Of a DNA stretch of 64,000 nt, positions 50,737 to 59,572 are shown one piece after another. The stretch lies in assembly GCA_044235645.1 (NCBI GenBank), contig JBIIHQ010000003.1, positions 62,001 to 126,000 on the forward strand. The letters run 5' to 3'. Within the stretch, counting starts at the first letter, position 1; every line of letters starts with the position of its first letter. The stretch comes from OMIW01 sp044235645 (GTDB lineage Bacteria > Bdellovibrionota_C > UBA2361 > OMIW01). A program made the translations under genes and the position numbers. The notes under the pieces were generated by a model. That model had not been told where the DNA came from and ran no database searches. It saw only the letters and a list, made by a program, of their open reading frames with translations.

Positions 50737-53700
50737 TTAGTCACCCCCGCCGACAAAATCGGCCGATCCAGCGGAATCGTTTCCGCCGAAGGAACTGGAG
50801 AAACCACCACTATCGTACCCTCCAGAGAACCTCGACCCACTACTTGAGTCCGAGTCGGACCTTGAGTAGCTCGAATAGCTCGAAGTGTACGCCTCTGAGG
50901 CACGCTCAGCGTCACGAATCGCATCGCTTGCCAAATCTGGAACAGAAGCTACCTTGCGGTGGGCATCCGTTACCAGCGAGCGCGCCGAGTCGTAGTTACC
51001 CGACTCGAGGGCCTTTTGGGCCATCGAGTAAGCCGCCTGATACTCCTTCAGCGAACTGGTCGCGTCTGAGATATCCACCGAGGCATGAGCAAAGTGCTGT
51101 CTCTCCGCTCTTTCGATGGCTTGGTTGGCGGTTTCCTCAAGCTCAATAGCTTCTCGGAGCTTCTCCGAGATATACTGGTACTGCTGCCGGTCGTGCTCGA
51201 TGGCATCACCGACAGCCTCCAGCTTGGCACGCAACTCTCCCAGTGAATCGAGGGACTCATAGGGATAATTCGATACCCGCTTTCCGAGTGGATCGAGACG
51301 ATCCAACAGCCGCTTGACTTCGTTCTTTGTAATCGAACGAACTCCGACCGTGCGTTTTGCCCGTCCATCGAGTTCCCGAGAAAGCTCGGTTAACTCTTGC
51401 AGAACGGACTTACCCTCAGCGACCTTACTACCAAGGAGCGCGATTATCTCGGGCACCGCGCTGAGATTCGACAGAGCTGTGTCGATCTGTTGTTGGGCCC
51501 GAACGAGCAACCGCCCCGCAGTTATCAAAAGACCGCGACTCATGTCCGAGCGGACATGCTCCGCGCTCTCTTCTGCCGCACTTATCTGAACAAGCTCTTT
51601 TTGAAGGAGCTGATCGATACAAACGTCAGAATTGATCACCGTGTGGCACGCTCTCCTTTGAGAGACCTCTGAGAAGACATCGTCCGCTTCAGAGACGGGA
51701 TGTTGGAGAGATTGAGCGATGTGATTTGCATCCGCAATCGAAGTACGAAGCCGCATCGCTGCGCCATCGTAGGTAGAAACCACTCTCTCAGCCTCAGCCA
51801 CTAGGGCATCGGTTTGAGCGAATAGCTCCCCCACCTGTGCCTCGATCGACACGATGCTATCGACGTCTCCCACGCCCAATGGTTGAATCACCTCGGAAAT
51901 GAGCCGGGCGATTTCATCCAAAAGAAGCCGAGGACCAATCTCTGGCTCTTGAAGCACGAGCTCGGGACTACCCGAACCGAAAAGTCCACGCGTAGTGAGC
52001 CATGCAAAGATACCCTCTGCAGCATCAACTACCCGCGTCCTCTTGTCCTCGAGGGTCGTCGGCCACGCTTCGAGCCTTAGACCATTGATCCGCCTTGCTG
52101 TTGCAAGGGAGTCAATGAGTCGCTCCATATCCTCCCTGAGATGCCCGAGGGAACCCTCGATCGACTCATGCGGAGCACGCCGCACTAACGATGCCAGACC
52201 TTCGGACTGAGCCCGAACAGCCTTGGCCACCCAATCAGCGGAGACGCCACTATCTGGAGAAGCAAGCTCTTTAATCGTTTGCTCCATCGCTGGAGCAAGT
52301 GATCTGGTGGCAAACTGCGCTACTGCAATTGCCTGTGAGCCATCGCCAAGAACCCGTTCAGCCGGTTTAAGGTGCTCCTCAAATGCGCCGAGCGCATTAT
52401 TCGCCGTTCGAGCCCGATTGGCGGCGGCGAGGTGGCCCGATTCGGGGTGAAGCACTGCGGGAAGAATAGATTCTTCCACGGCCTTACCCGAAAAAAGCCC
52501 CTGCCCTGAGCCCGCTTGGTCCTTGACAGCCGCTTCGAGTTCACGCGCCCGGCCTTCACATGCGCGAATGCCAGACTCGAGCTCACGTTCGGCTTGAGCG
52601 AGACGCTTCATCAGCGCATCAGCTTCGCGAAAGCTCACCTGAACAGCCTCGACCAATTCGGTGATCGACAGTTGGCGATCTTCGGCACTCCCAATCGCGA
52701 CCTCATACCCGGAGTTGAGACCGGAAGAGGACATCAGGAGACGCTGAATTTCCTCACGGGAAACCGTCAAGGAGACGTCGCCCGCCGTCAGACGTACGAC
52801 ATATCGCGGTCCGAAAGGGAGAAAGTGATGTTGCACCCAACCCAAACCGCGAGCATCGAGAACAGTAGCAGCCGCAAACAGGTACTTCTGCAAGGCCACC
52901 GTCTGCTCGAGAAGCTGGTCAGTGAGATGGCGCAACCGATCGGCCTCCGCCTTCTGCCTCCCCGTGGCATTGAGAGCCACAAAGGTCGACTGCTCAAGGA
53001 GATCCATGATCCTCTTGACGGCGCTATCGATATCCTCTCTCTTCGCCGCTACCTCAGCACTCGCCTTGAGGCGAAGCTGCCGTGTAAGAGCGGCAGAGAA
53101 CAAGATACCTGCAGCGATACTCGCCAGAAGCGCGCGAGACACAAACAACCAGAAAACTCTGGCCGCAATCTCGCGATCCAACGGCGCACGATAGATAGCA
53201 ACCTCCTTCGCGACCGCCTCAGCAGCAGTAACTGCCTCAGTTGTCGCACTAATAGAGGTTGCGCCATCAACGAGACGTTGTGCGTCATTGAGACGGCTCG
53301 CCCAGGCGGAGACAACCGAATCGGAATAGCCGGGTGGCACGAAGTCCTCCCGCTTAATCCGCTCCTGAAGTTCCTGAACAGCTCGCCGAGCCTGGCTTAC
53401 CGTGTCACCAGCAGCTTTGATGGTCGCTTTGTTATCAGCGTCCACCGCCTGCTGCATTCGGGACCCGATTTCGCCGAGCGCCTCTTGCACCGACGTGCCC
53501 TTGCTTCTGAGCGCCTTGTAACTAGAGAAGGCATTCTCGTTTGAATACCCCACCTGACGAAGCCGCGGAGCGGTGTGGAGCTCCAAATACCCCCCGCCGT
53601 TCTCGATTTCGTCAATCCGGATAGCAGCAAAGCCACTCGGAATTCCCGTGAAGGGATCCACGAAACTCCGTCGAATGAACTCGCTATTTTGGAGCAATAA

Positions 53701-53997
53701 TCCAAGGTTGTTGACGTCTGTTTCGTGATCTCTCGATTTCTCGACTACCACGAGCACAAGATTAGGCGCCCGAGCGATGAGAGCTTGGTACTCCGGAATC
53801 CCTGCCGGATTCCCGACCACGTATAGCCTTCCTCCACTCTTGAGGGCAGTTCGCAAGTCATTGACTGTCTTCAGATAACGAACCGAGGCCACACCATCAA
53901 GGGCAGCCACCCCTCCCACCGCTGGGTTAGCGACCGCCGGAAGCTGCGGAATCATGAAGATTCCCGCCGCTACAAGCGCGATGACAATCGTTCTCAT
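50737..53997 (-). CDS. Large membrane coiled-coil protein with TPM-like N-domain and Ser/Gly tail
   Basis: A 1086-residue protein starting at ATG 53997 behind AAAAAAGG (the frame is open further but has no signal there). A signal peptide (TIVIALVAAGIFMIPQLPAV) precedes a first domain to about residue 150 (RTALKSGGRLYVVGNPAGIP, NLVLVVVEKSRDHETDVNNL, FAAIRIDEIENGGGYL) that may be TPM-like. Long helices (about 150-230), one clear membrane helix near 265-285 (LFVSRALLASIAAGILFSAA), then some 700 residues of mostly Glu/Ala/Arg/Gln coiled coil follow. The tail is Ser/Gly/Asp-rich, ending in GSADFVGGGD, much like the C-termini of TPM-domain proteins. It is probably a periplasm-to-cytosol scaffold of unknown function. 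A terminator follows. Confidence 0.65.
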   Translation of the reverse strand: MRTIVIALVAAGIFMIPQLPAVANPAVGGVAALDGVASVRYLKTVNDLRTALKSGGRLYVVGNPAGIPEYQALIARAPNLVLVVVEKSRDHETDVNNLGLLLQNSEFIRRSFVDPFTGIPSGFAAIRIDEIENGGGYLELHTAPRLRQVGYSNENAFSSYKALRSKGTSVQEALGEIGSRMQQAVDADNKATIKAAGDTVSQARRAVQELQERIKREDFVPPGYSDSVVSAWASRLNDAQRLVDGATSISATTEAVTAAEAVAKEVAIYRAPLDREIAARVFWLFVSRALLASIAAGILFSAALTRQLRLKASAEVAAKREDIDSAVKRIMDLLEQSTFVALNATGRQKAEADRLRHLTDQLLEQTVALQKYLFAAATVLDARGLGWVQHHFLPFGPRYVVRLTAGDVSLTVSREEIQRLLMSSSGLNSGYEVAIGSAEDRQLSITELVEAVQVSFREADALMKRLAQAERELESGIRACEGRARELEAAVKDQAGSGQGLFSGKAVEESILPAVLHPESGHLAAANRARTANNALGAFEEHLKPAERVLGDGSQAIAVAQFATRSLAPAMEQTIKELASPDSGVSADWVAKAVRAQSEGLASLVRRAPHESIEGSLGHLREDMERLIDSLATARRINGLRLEAWPTTLEDKRTRVVDAAEGIFAWLTTRGLFGSGSPELVLQEPEIGPRLLLDEIARLISEVIQPLGVGDVDSIVSIEAQVGELFAQTDALVAEAERVVSTYDGAAMRLRTSIADANHIAQSLQHPVSEADDVFSEVSQRRACHTVINSDVCIDQLLQKELVQISAAEESAEHVRSDMSRGLLITAGRLLVRAQQQIDTALSNLSAVPEIIALLGSKVAEGKSVLQELTELSRELDGRAKRTVGVRSITKNEVKRLLDRLDPLGKRVSNYPYESLDSLGELRAKLEAVGDAIEHDRQQYQYISEKLREAIELEETANQAIERAERQHFAHASVDISDATSSLKEYQAAYSMAQKALESGNYDSARSLVTDAHRKVASVPDLASDAIRDAERASEAYTSSYSSYSRSDSDSSSGSRFSGGYDSGGFSSSFGGNDSAGSADFVGGGD

Positions 53998-54434
53998 AAC
54001 CTTTTTTAAACCGAACCGTTTGAAGGTACCACATTCACACGAGCCACAGCAAAACACCGGAAAACTCTCCCAAAGAGCCAAGAGCTGAGGCCGATCGTTT
54101 GATGTTCAGAGAGATTGAGAAAGGGTATCGTTACGCGGGGTAGGAGGGGTTGATATTTCTCACTCTACCGCAACCGTCGGGAGGCACCCATCTCTTTTTA
54201 AGCCGAAAAATCAATATATTCGACTCGCTCGCCCACTTCCTTGCGCCGCCGAAGGGTTGTTCTGCATGAACTACCGACCGAAGACTTCTATACCTCTTAG
54301 TTTGGGGGTGAGGCGCGCCGAATCTTCGCGTGAACGTAGAGAATGGGATGTTTGGGATTACTTGAGGGCTCGCAGCCAAACCCGAACATATGAGCTCATC
54401 AACATCAACGAGAGCGAAGAGCGACAGTATAGGA

Positions 54435-54852
54435 ATGTGGCTCATTGACACCTATATCGGGCAAAGCAATGTTCACGGCCTTGGATTGTTTACCAAGGTT
54501 CCCGGTCAGAGAGTCGAGGTTATCTCGCGCTTTGATGCGGCCAATGACCGGATGTTTACACCGCCGCAGGTGGCTACTTTACCCCGGGCAATCAGGACGT
54601 TTATCGGCTTACGAGCCTTCCGAGATAAACGGACGGGTACCTACTTCCTGGGCGGTGACTACGAGATGCTCCCGATGGACCGCTCCCCGATCGTGCAGCC
54701 GATCACAATACCCTGTTACCAGGAGCCTGAGCCTCATGGCCGAACCTTTTCGCCTCAAAGGTGCAGAGGTTCGGGGGCACCGAGCGGTCCTCTTCGTTGA
54801 TCGGCTGGGCGGCCTCCGGTGTTCCCCGAACATCAATCCCTCAGCGGTATAG
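54435..54852 (+). pseudogene. Broken SET-domain gene
   Basis: From ATG 54435 (AGGA upstream) the frame reads MWLIDTYIGQSNVHGLGLFT then KVPGQRVEVISRF, the start of a SET lysine-methyltransferase domain (S-x-x-x-G-x-G-L-F). FLGGDYEMLPMDRSP follows but the N-H-S-x-x-P-N core is absent in frame, and the frame ends at 54800. In the overlapping frame the end reads RCSPNINPSAV (to 54852), which resembles the lost N-H-S-C-x-P-N part, so a frameshift or small deletion is likely. The flanking stretches 53998-54434 and 54853-55148 show no gene I can support. Confidence 0.45.
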
Positions 54853-55148
54853 AGAATGGCTCTCAATAGGTGGCAATCTACTCCTTTAAACGAGCTTTGC
54901 GTATGGGGTCGCGGACCCTGATTCGGAGGGCGGTGGAAGCGGAGCTAGTGGAAGACATAGAACCCTCGAACTGCGGTGGTGCGCAACGGCTATCAGCCTG
55001 AATGACCGATTCAGAGGGGTACAGTCCCGATTATCATGAGGATACCGACAGTGATCCCCAAACACGGGCTGCTCTCACTCCCGGCGAATTAACAACAGGA
55101 ACACACCGCAATCACCTCCGAGGCTGTGATTCACCGACCCCCTCCCCA

Positions 55149-55667
55149 TCACCACGCAACCACATCCCCCACCGCAATTCCCCGCTCCGCCGCTACACCG
55201 GAGGCAAGCTCAACCACATACCGACTCGCTACCCCTGGCACCGAGCGGGGTTCTTCGTTCATCGGAGGGACGGCGGCGAGTATTCCCTGCACCTTTTTCT
55301 CGGTGCTGATGAAGATCATGTCGAGGGGAATCTTGGTGTTCTTCATCCAGAAGGAGCGGGGCTCTTCCTCGTCGAAAATAAAGAGCATCCCTCCTGTTTG
55401 CGGAAGCGAATCACGGAACATCAACCCCCGCTGGCGAAGCGGCTCGGTGTCGGCCACTTCGAGGGAAAACCGGCCACGCTCAGCACCATCCGGCGCAGCA
55501 AACGAAACCTCAACGACCGGATTGCGTGGTCGTGGCCCGCCACATCCAGTGAGAGAAAAAGGAATCGCGATAAGGAATGCTATCGCAAAGGCAACGGGCA
55601 CATAGCGGGGCGTGACCCGTCGCGACGCTCGAGGCATCGCCGGAGCGATGGACTGTATTGTCCTCAT
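55149..55667 (-). CDS. DUF192 family lipoprotein
   Basis: A 172-residue protein. A hydrophobic N-terminus (VAFAIAFLIAIPFSLTGCGG) with lipobox SLTGC anchors it. The DUF192 domain follows: FSLEVADTEPLRQRGLMFRD, GGMLFIFDEEEPRSFWMKNT, IPLDMIFISTEKKVQGILAA and YVVELASGVAAERGIAVGD. DUF192 is a small beta-barrel exported family without proven function. It is a lone gene; the neighbours are the SET remnant and etfA. Confidence 0.88.
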   Translation of the reverse strand: MRTIQSIAPAMPRASRRVTPRYVPVAFAIAFLIAIPFSLTGCGGPRPRNPVVEVSFAAPDGAERGRFSLEVADTEPLRQRGLMFRDSLPQTGGMLFIFDEEEPRSFWMKNTKIPLDMIFISTEKKVQGILAAVPPMNEEPRSVPGVASRYVVELASGVAAERGIAVGDVVAW

Positions 55668-55867
55668 AATCCGTCTCCTTCGTAATTTGGGAAGCCCTAA
55701 AAAAAGCCCACGCTCGCAAGAGGAGGCGTGATTGTGCCGATTTGAACATCTTTCAGGGCTTTGAGTTGCACGGCAGTATCGAGATACGGTGAGTGCATCG
55801 AATGACCAAAATGGCTGCCAAAAATGAGCAGGCGCAGATCGCAGAGAATGTTTGCTCTTAATTCAGG

Positions 55868-56854
55868 TTACCCCTTCACCCCCTTAATAGCAGCGGTCAG
55901 CGCGGGCGCGGCTTCGAAGAGGTCAGCCACAAGGCCGTAGGTCGCTACCTCGAATATCGGAGCCTCGGGATCTTTGTTGACTGCGACGATGACCTTTGAA
56001 TCTTTCATCCCCGCGAGATGCTGAATCGCTCCCGAGATGCCAACCGCGACATACAGCTGCGGGGCGACTACTTTGCCTGTCTGTCCTACCTGCCAGTCGT
56101 TGGGGGCGTACCCGGAATCGACAGCGGCTCGCGAGGCCCCAACCGCAGCCCCGAGCACATCAGCAAGTGGGTAGATGATCTTTTCAAAGTTCTCGGCGGA
56201 CCCCACCGCCCGGCCACCGCTGACGACGACCGCAGCTGATGAAAGCTCGGGTCGCTCCGATGCCGAGAGCTCGTACCCGACAATCTCCCCTCGTTCAGGG
56301 AGTTCTCCAACGGAGGCCAGCTCCTCTATCGCAGCAGCTCCCCCCACGGTTGGCACGGGTGCGAATGCGGAAGCACGGACGGTGACGACCTTCGCTGCAG
56401 TGGTAATCTCAACATCGGCGATAACATCCCCGGCATACATCGGACGTCGGAGGGTGCCATCAGTGTTGACGCCGATGATATCTGATGCCTGTCCTGCATC
56501 AAGGAGGGCAGCAACACACGGCGCGAGATCTTTACCAGTGCTCGATGCGCCACAGAAGAGGGTATCAGCGCCAATCTGCTTCATCGCAGAAACGACTACC
56601 GCTGCATATGTTCGAGCCCGGTATCGGGCGACCGCGGGGGTATCGTACCAGTGCACCTTCGCAACGGGCGATCCTGATAACCGGCTCGCCGCGCTTTGTG
56701 CCCCTTGGCCGACAAGGAGCAGGTGTACCGCACCACCGCCGGTCACCGCCGCGAACTCACCGGCCGCCTGGACCGCACAGAGCGAGCCTTTGGTGATCGC
56801 CGTAGACCCATCTGGCTGGGAAGCGATATCTCCCACTACTACGATCGTGCCCAT
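55868..56854 (-). CDS. etfA: Electron transfer flavoprotein subunit alpha
   Basis: A 328-residue ETF alpha. The FAD-binding C-terminus has GQTGKVVAPQLYVAVGISGA and VAVNKDPEAPIFEVATYGLV then ADLFEA; the N-terminal part has VVSAMKQIGADTLFCGASST. With EtfB it carries electrons from acyl-CoA and other dehydrogenases to the quinone pool through ETF:QO. GAAAGG precedes the ATG. It follows etfB by 92 bases on the same strand and they probably share a promoter. No dehydrogenase is in the window. Confidence 0.95.
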   Translation of the reverse strand: MGTIVVVGDIASQPDGSTAITKGSLCAVQAAGEFAAVTGGGAVHLLLVGQGAQSAASRLSGSPVAKVHWYDTPAVARYRARTYAAVVVSAMKQIGADTLFCGASSTGKDLAPCVAALLDAGQASDIIGVNTDGTLRRPMYAGDVIADVEITTAAKVVTVRASAFAPVPTVGGAAAIEELASVGELPERGEIVGYELSASERPELSSAAVVVSGGRAVGSAENFEKIIYPLADVLGAAVGASRAAVDSGYAPNDWQVGQTGKVVAPQLYVAVGISGAIQHLAGMKDSKVIVAVNKDPEAPIFEVATYGLVADLFEAAPALTAAIKGVKG

Positions 56855-56946
56855 GACCTTTCTCCCCTATGTTAAATCCCTTCTCTATCCCTGTTTTGGA
56901 AAACTTTTACCCGTTCCCCAGCCAGCACCTTACTCATCATGAGGCC

Positions 56947-57696
56947 CTACAGCACCTTGGCCTCTTCCTGAAGCACCCGCACCAATTCAGCCACATCGGC
57001 GACCTTGCGCCCTGCACCCCGCTTCGGCGGGAGTGAGAGCCGACGTATCCGCACCGCAGTGGTCGGTGCCACTGAGAGCTGCTCAAGCGTGAGCTGCTCG
57101 ACCGGCTTCTTCTTCGCCTTCATGATGCCGGGCAACGATGCGTACCGAGGTTCGTTCAGTCGCAGGTCGGTGGTCACCACCGCCGGAAGGGGAATTCGCA
57201 CCGTCTCAAGCCCTCCATCGACCTCTCGAGTCACAACCGCAGCACCCCCCTCGACCAACAATCTCGATGCAAAGGTCGCTATTGAGCGGTCAAGGCGCAT
57301 CGCGAGGAGCTGGCCGGTCTGGTTCGCATCAGAATCGATCGATTGTTTACCGAGAATGATCAAGGGATATTCAGCTCGGGTTGCAACCGCAGCGAGCACC
57401 CGAGATGCGAGGTCAGAATCGAGCTCGTCATTGAACACAACGTGAATCCCGCTATCGGCTCCCATCGCCATCCCGTACCTGAGCTGCTGCTCCGCCGCTT
57501 CGGGACCGATTGTTACGACGATGACCTCAGTCGCTACGCCGGCTTCTTTGAGCCGTAACGCCTCTTCAACCGCGATCTCATCAAACGGATTTGCTATCCA
57601 CTTAATGCCATCGGTTTCGATGCGCGAGCCATCTGCCGCAACCTTTACCTTCACCGCGTAATCAGGAACCCGCTTGATCGGAACAAGAATCTTCAT
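56947..57696 (-). CDS. etfB: Electron transfer flavoprotein subunit beta
   Basis: A 249-residue ETF beta starting MKILVPIKRVPDYAVKVKVA; ATG 57696 is chosen over GTG 57702. Features: NPFDEIAVEEALRLKE, VTIGPEAAEQQLRYGMAMGA, LGKQSIDSDANQTGQLLAMR and the ETF-beta segment LRLNEPRYASLPGIMKAKKK. AMP/FAD-proximal contacts come from the conserved DSDANQ region. A -10 TATAAT (57753-57758, minus strand) and a 6-bp leader hairpin lie upstream. It is the first gene of the etfBA pair. Confidence 0.95.
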   Translation of the reverse strand: MKILVPIKRVPDYAVKVKVAADGSRIETDGIKWIANPFDEIAVEEALRLKEAGVATEVIVVTIGPEAAEQQLRYGMAMGADSGIHVVFNDELDSDLASRVLAAVATRAEYPLIILGKQSIDSDANQTGQLLAMRLDRSIATFASRLLVEGGAAVVTREVDGGLETVRIPLPAVVTTDLRLNEPRYASLPGIMKAKKKPVEQLTLEQLSVAPTTAVRIRRLSLPPKRGAGRKVADVAELVRVLQEEAKVL

Positions 57697-57727
57697 AATC
57701 ACCCCCCCCTCACCAATACCCCATCGC

Positions 57728-57758
57728 GGGGGTATCTTCGTACCCCACCCCTATTATA
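57728..57758 (-). promoter_or_regulatory. etfB promoter -10 box and leader hairpin
   Basis: On the minus strand TATAAT (57753-57758) has no strong -35. Downstream, GGGGTA / TACCCC (about 57729-57746) pair around a 6-nt loop within the 5' leader of etfB; a role in control or stability is possible. Confidence 0.4.
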
Positions 57759-57801
57759 CCACTAGACGGCAACACATTTCACGAAACTGCCTATTTCAGG
57801 G

Positions 57802-58611
57802 CTATCGCTGCGCGCCACCTATCCGATGCACCCCCATATAGAGCACAAAGACGACAGCCGAGACGAGCGCAATCGTCGCACCTGGCGGCGTATCACACAA
57901 CACCGAGAGTACCACTCCACCGAGGGAAACCCCAACCCCTACAGCGGCTGAAACGGCGAATGCTGTCCTGATATCAGCAACCGCGACGAGTGCGATTGAG
58001 GGTGGCACCACAAGCAGAGATGAAACAAGGAGAACACCGACCGCTTTTGATGCAATCACGACGGTGCATGCTATCGAAAGGTCGAGAATAAGAAGATACC
58101 TCCGCGGGCGAACCCCAGTCACCGCAGCGAACTCCTCGTCGACCGCAACAAGCACCAATTCTTTGTGAAGAAGCGATATCAAAATCAACAGAACCGCGGC
58201 GATTGCAGTCACTGTCCCCACATCCTGCCAACTCAAGGGAAGCAACGATCCAAAGAGGGCACCGGTTAATGCACTCCCCGGTTGTTTGCTAAGAAGAACA
58301 AACCCGAGTGCCATACTGCCAGTGAACAATACGGCGAGCCGCGCATCCTCTCGCAATTTCCCCCCACTCCCGAGCACTGAAATCGATGCCGCAAGAAGGC
58401 AGGCATAGCCGGTTGCCCCCCACAGGGGTGGAAGACTGAGAAGCTGGGCGAGCCCCGCACCCGCGAGCGACGCATGCGACAACCCATCACCCGCAAACGA
58501 AATACCTCGCACGACAACGTACACCCCAACGACAGCGCACAATACCGCCGCAACCGCCGCAACAAGGCACGCCCGCACGACGTAGGTGTCGCTCAATAGC
58601 TCGAGTACCAT
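57802..58611 (-). CDS. znuB: Metal ABC transporter permease (ZnuB/TroC family)
   Basis: A 269-residue permease starting at ATG 58611 behind AAGGAG; the longer open frame overlaps the ATPase gene. It shows about seven to eight membrane helices and family segments VVRGISFAGDGLSHASLAG, GALFGSLLPLSWQDV, ELVLVAVDEEFAAVTGVRP and KAVGVLLVSSLLVVPPSIAL. It forms the channel for Zn(II) or Mn(II) taken from the binding protein. It is the last gene of the znuA-znuC-znuB array (28 bases after znuC). Zinc or manganese preference cannot be decided; regulation may be by Zur or by the DtxR/MntR-type protein at 39.5 kb. Confidence 0.85.
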   Translation of the reverse strand: MVLELLSDTYVVRACLVAAVAAVLCAVVGVYVVVRGISFAGDGLSHASLAGAGLAQLLSLPPLWGATGYACLLAASISVLGSGGKLREDARLAVLFTGSMALGFVLLSKQPGSALTGALFGSLLPLSWQDVGTVTAIAAVLLILISLLHKELVLVAVDEEFAAVTGVRPRRYLLILDLSIACTVVIASKAVGVLLVSSLLVVPPSIALVAVADIRTAFAVSAAVGVGVSLGGVVLSVLCDTPPGATIALVSAVVFVLYMGVHRIGGAQR

Positions 58612-58639
58612 AGGTGCATCTCCTTCACTCGCCCGTGAC

Positions 58640-59557
58640 TTATCTCTTTTCCGATTTCTCCCGACCCGGTGCGCACACCCCTGCATCGACATGACGGTGA
58701 GGATGGTGATGGTGCTCTTGCGGGTGGGGATGATGGCTGTGCGGATGGTGACCCCACGAACTCTCACCATGCGAGAGATCACAGTGCATAAACGGCTGCG
58801 CATCACCGCCGTACATCTGTGCCATCGCCTCAGGGGAGAGCGCCTCCGCGGGACGACCATGAGAGACGAGCGTCCGATGCAGACAAAGAACAGCATCGAC
58901 GGCATCACTGACAACCGACATATCATGAGTCACAAACAGGATTGTCATCCGCTCCTTGAGCCGTTCAAGAAGCGACAGCAGTGACCCCTTCACCCCGACA
59001 TCAATTCCCGAGGTTGCTTCATCAAGCAACAGGAGACGGGGATGACGGACCAGCGCACGCGCGATGTAGACCCGCTGCAATTCTCCCCCCGACAGCGACC
59101 GCACATCATCACCCTCACGACCTCCAAGCTCGACCTCCTCAAGGACGGCCCCAACCCGGGCCCGCTCCGCACTCCCCACCCGCCGAAACGGTCCAACGAT
59201 ACCGGTAAGTCCCATCACCACCGCGTGAGCGACCGAAAGGGGAATGTGAGGCTGAGCGATAACCCGCTGGGGGACGTATCCCACGATATCGCGACACGAT
59301 TCGGGAGATTTTCCATCGAAGAGTACCGCCCCTCCCTCGCGCCGTTCGAGACCGACAAGCACCCGGAGGAGGGTCGATTTTCCTCCCCCATTAGGGCCAA
59401 AAAGAAGATTCAGGCTCCCCGGCTCCAGCCTAAACGACACAGCTTCGAGAACCTCCTTACCCAGGCGACGCACCGAGACGTCGATGCAATCGACAGCAAC
59501 TCCCCCCGAACTTCTGCTGCCGACAGTATCTGCCCCGACGGATGTCGATGATGTCAT
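58640..59557 (-). CDS. znuC: Metal ABC transporter ATP-binding protein with His-rich tail
   Basis: A 305-residue ATPase: Walker A LFGPNGGGKSTLLRVL, Q-loop YVPQR, signature SLSGGELQRVYIARALV, Walker B LLLLDEATSGID and H-loop FVTHD. The last 40 residues are His-rich (HHPHSHHPHPQEHHHHPHRH), a feature seen in zinc and nickel handling proteins, and argue for zinc or nickel as substrate. GAGGA precedes ATG 59557. It follows znuA by 15 bases. It should drive uptake together with the permease at 57802. Confidence 0.9.
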   Translation of the reverse strand: MTSSTSVGADTVGSRSSGGVAVDCIDVSVRRLGKEVLEAVSFRLEPGSLNLLFGPNGGGKSTLLRVLVGLERREGGAVLFDGKSPESCRDIVGYVPQRVIAQPHIPLSVAHAVVMGLTGIVGPFRRVGSAERARVGAVLEEVELGGREGDDVRSLSGGELQRVYIARALVRHPRLLLLDEATSGIDVGVKGSLLSLLERLKERMTILFVTHDMSVVSDAVDAVLCLHRTLVSHGRPAEALSPEAMAQMYGGDAQPFMHCDLSHGESSWGHHPHSHHPHPQEHHHHPHRHVDAGVCAPGREKSEKR

Positions 59558-59572
59558 GGTTCCTCGTCTTTT

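Noticed and set aside
55002..55685. 227-codon plus-strand frame
   Set aside because: Antisense shadow of the DUF192 lipoprotein gene, which has clear family motifs.
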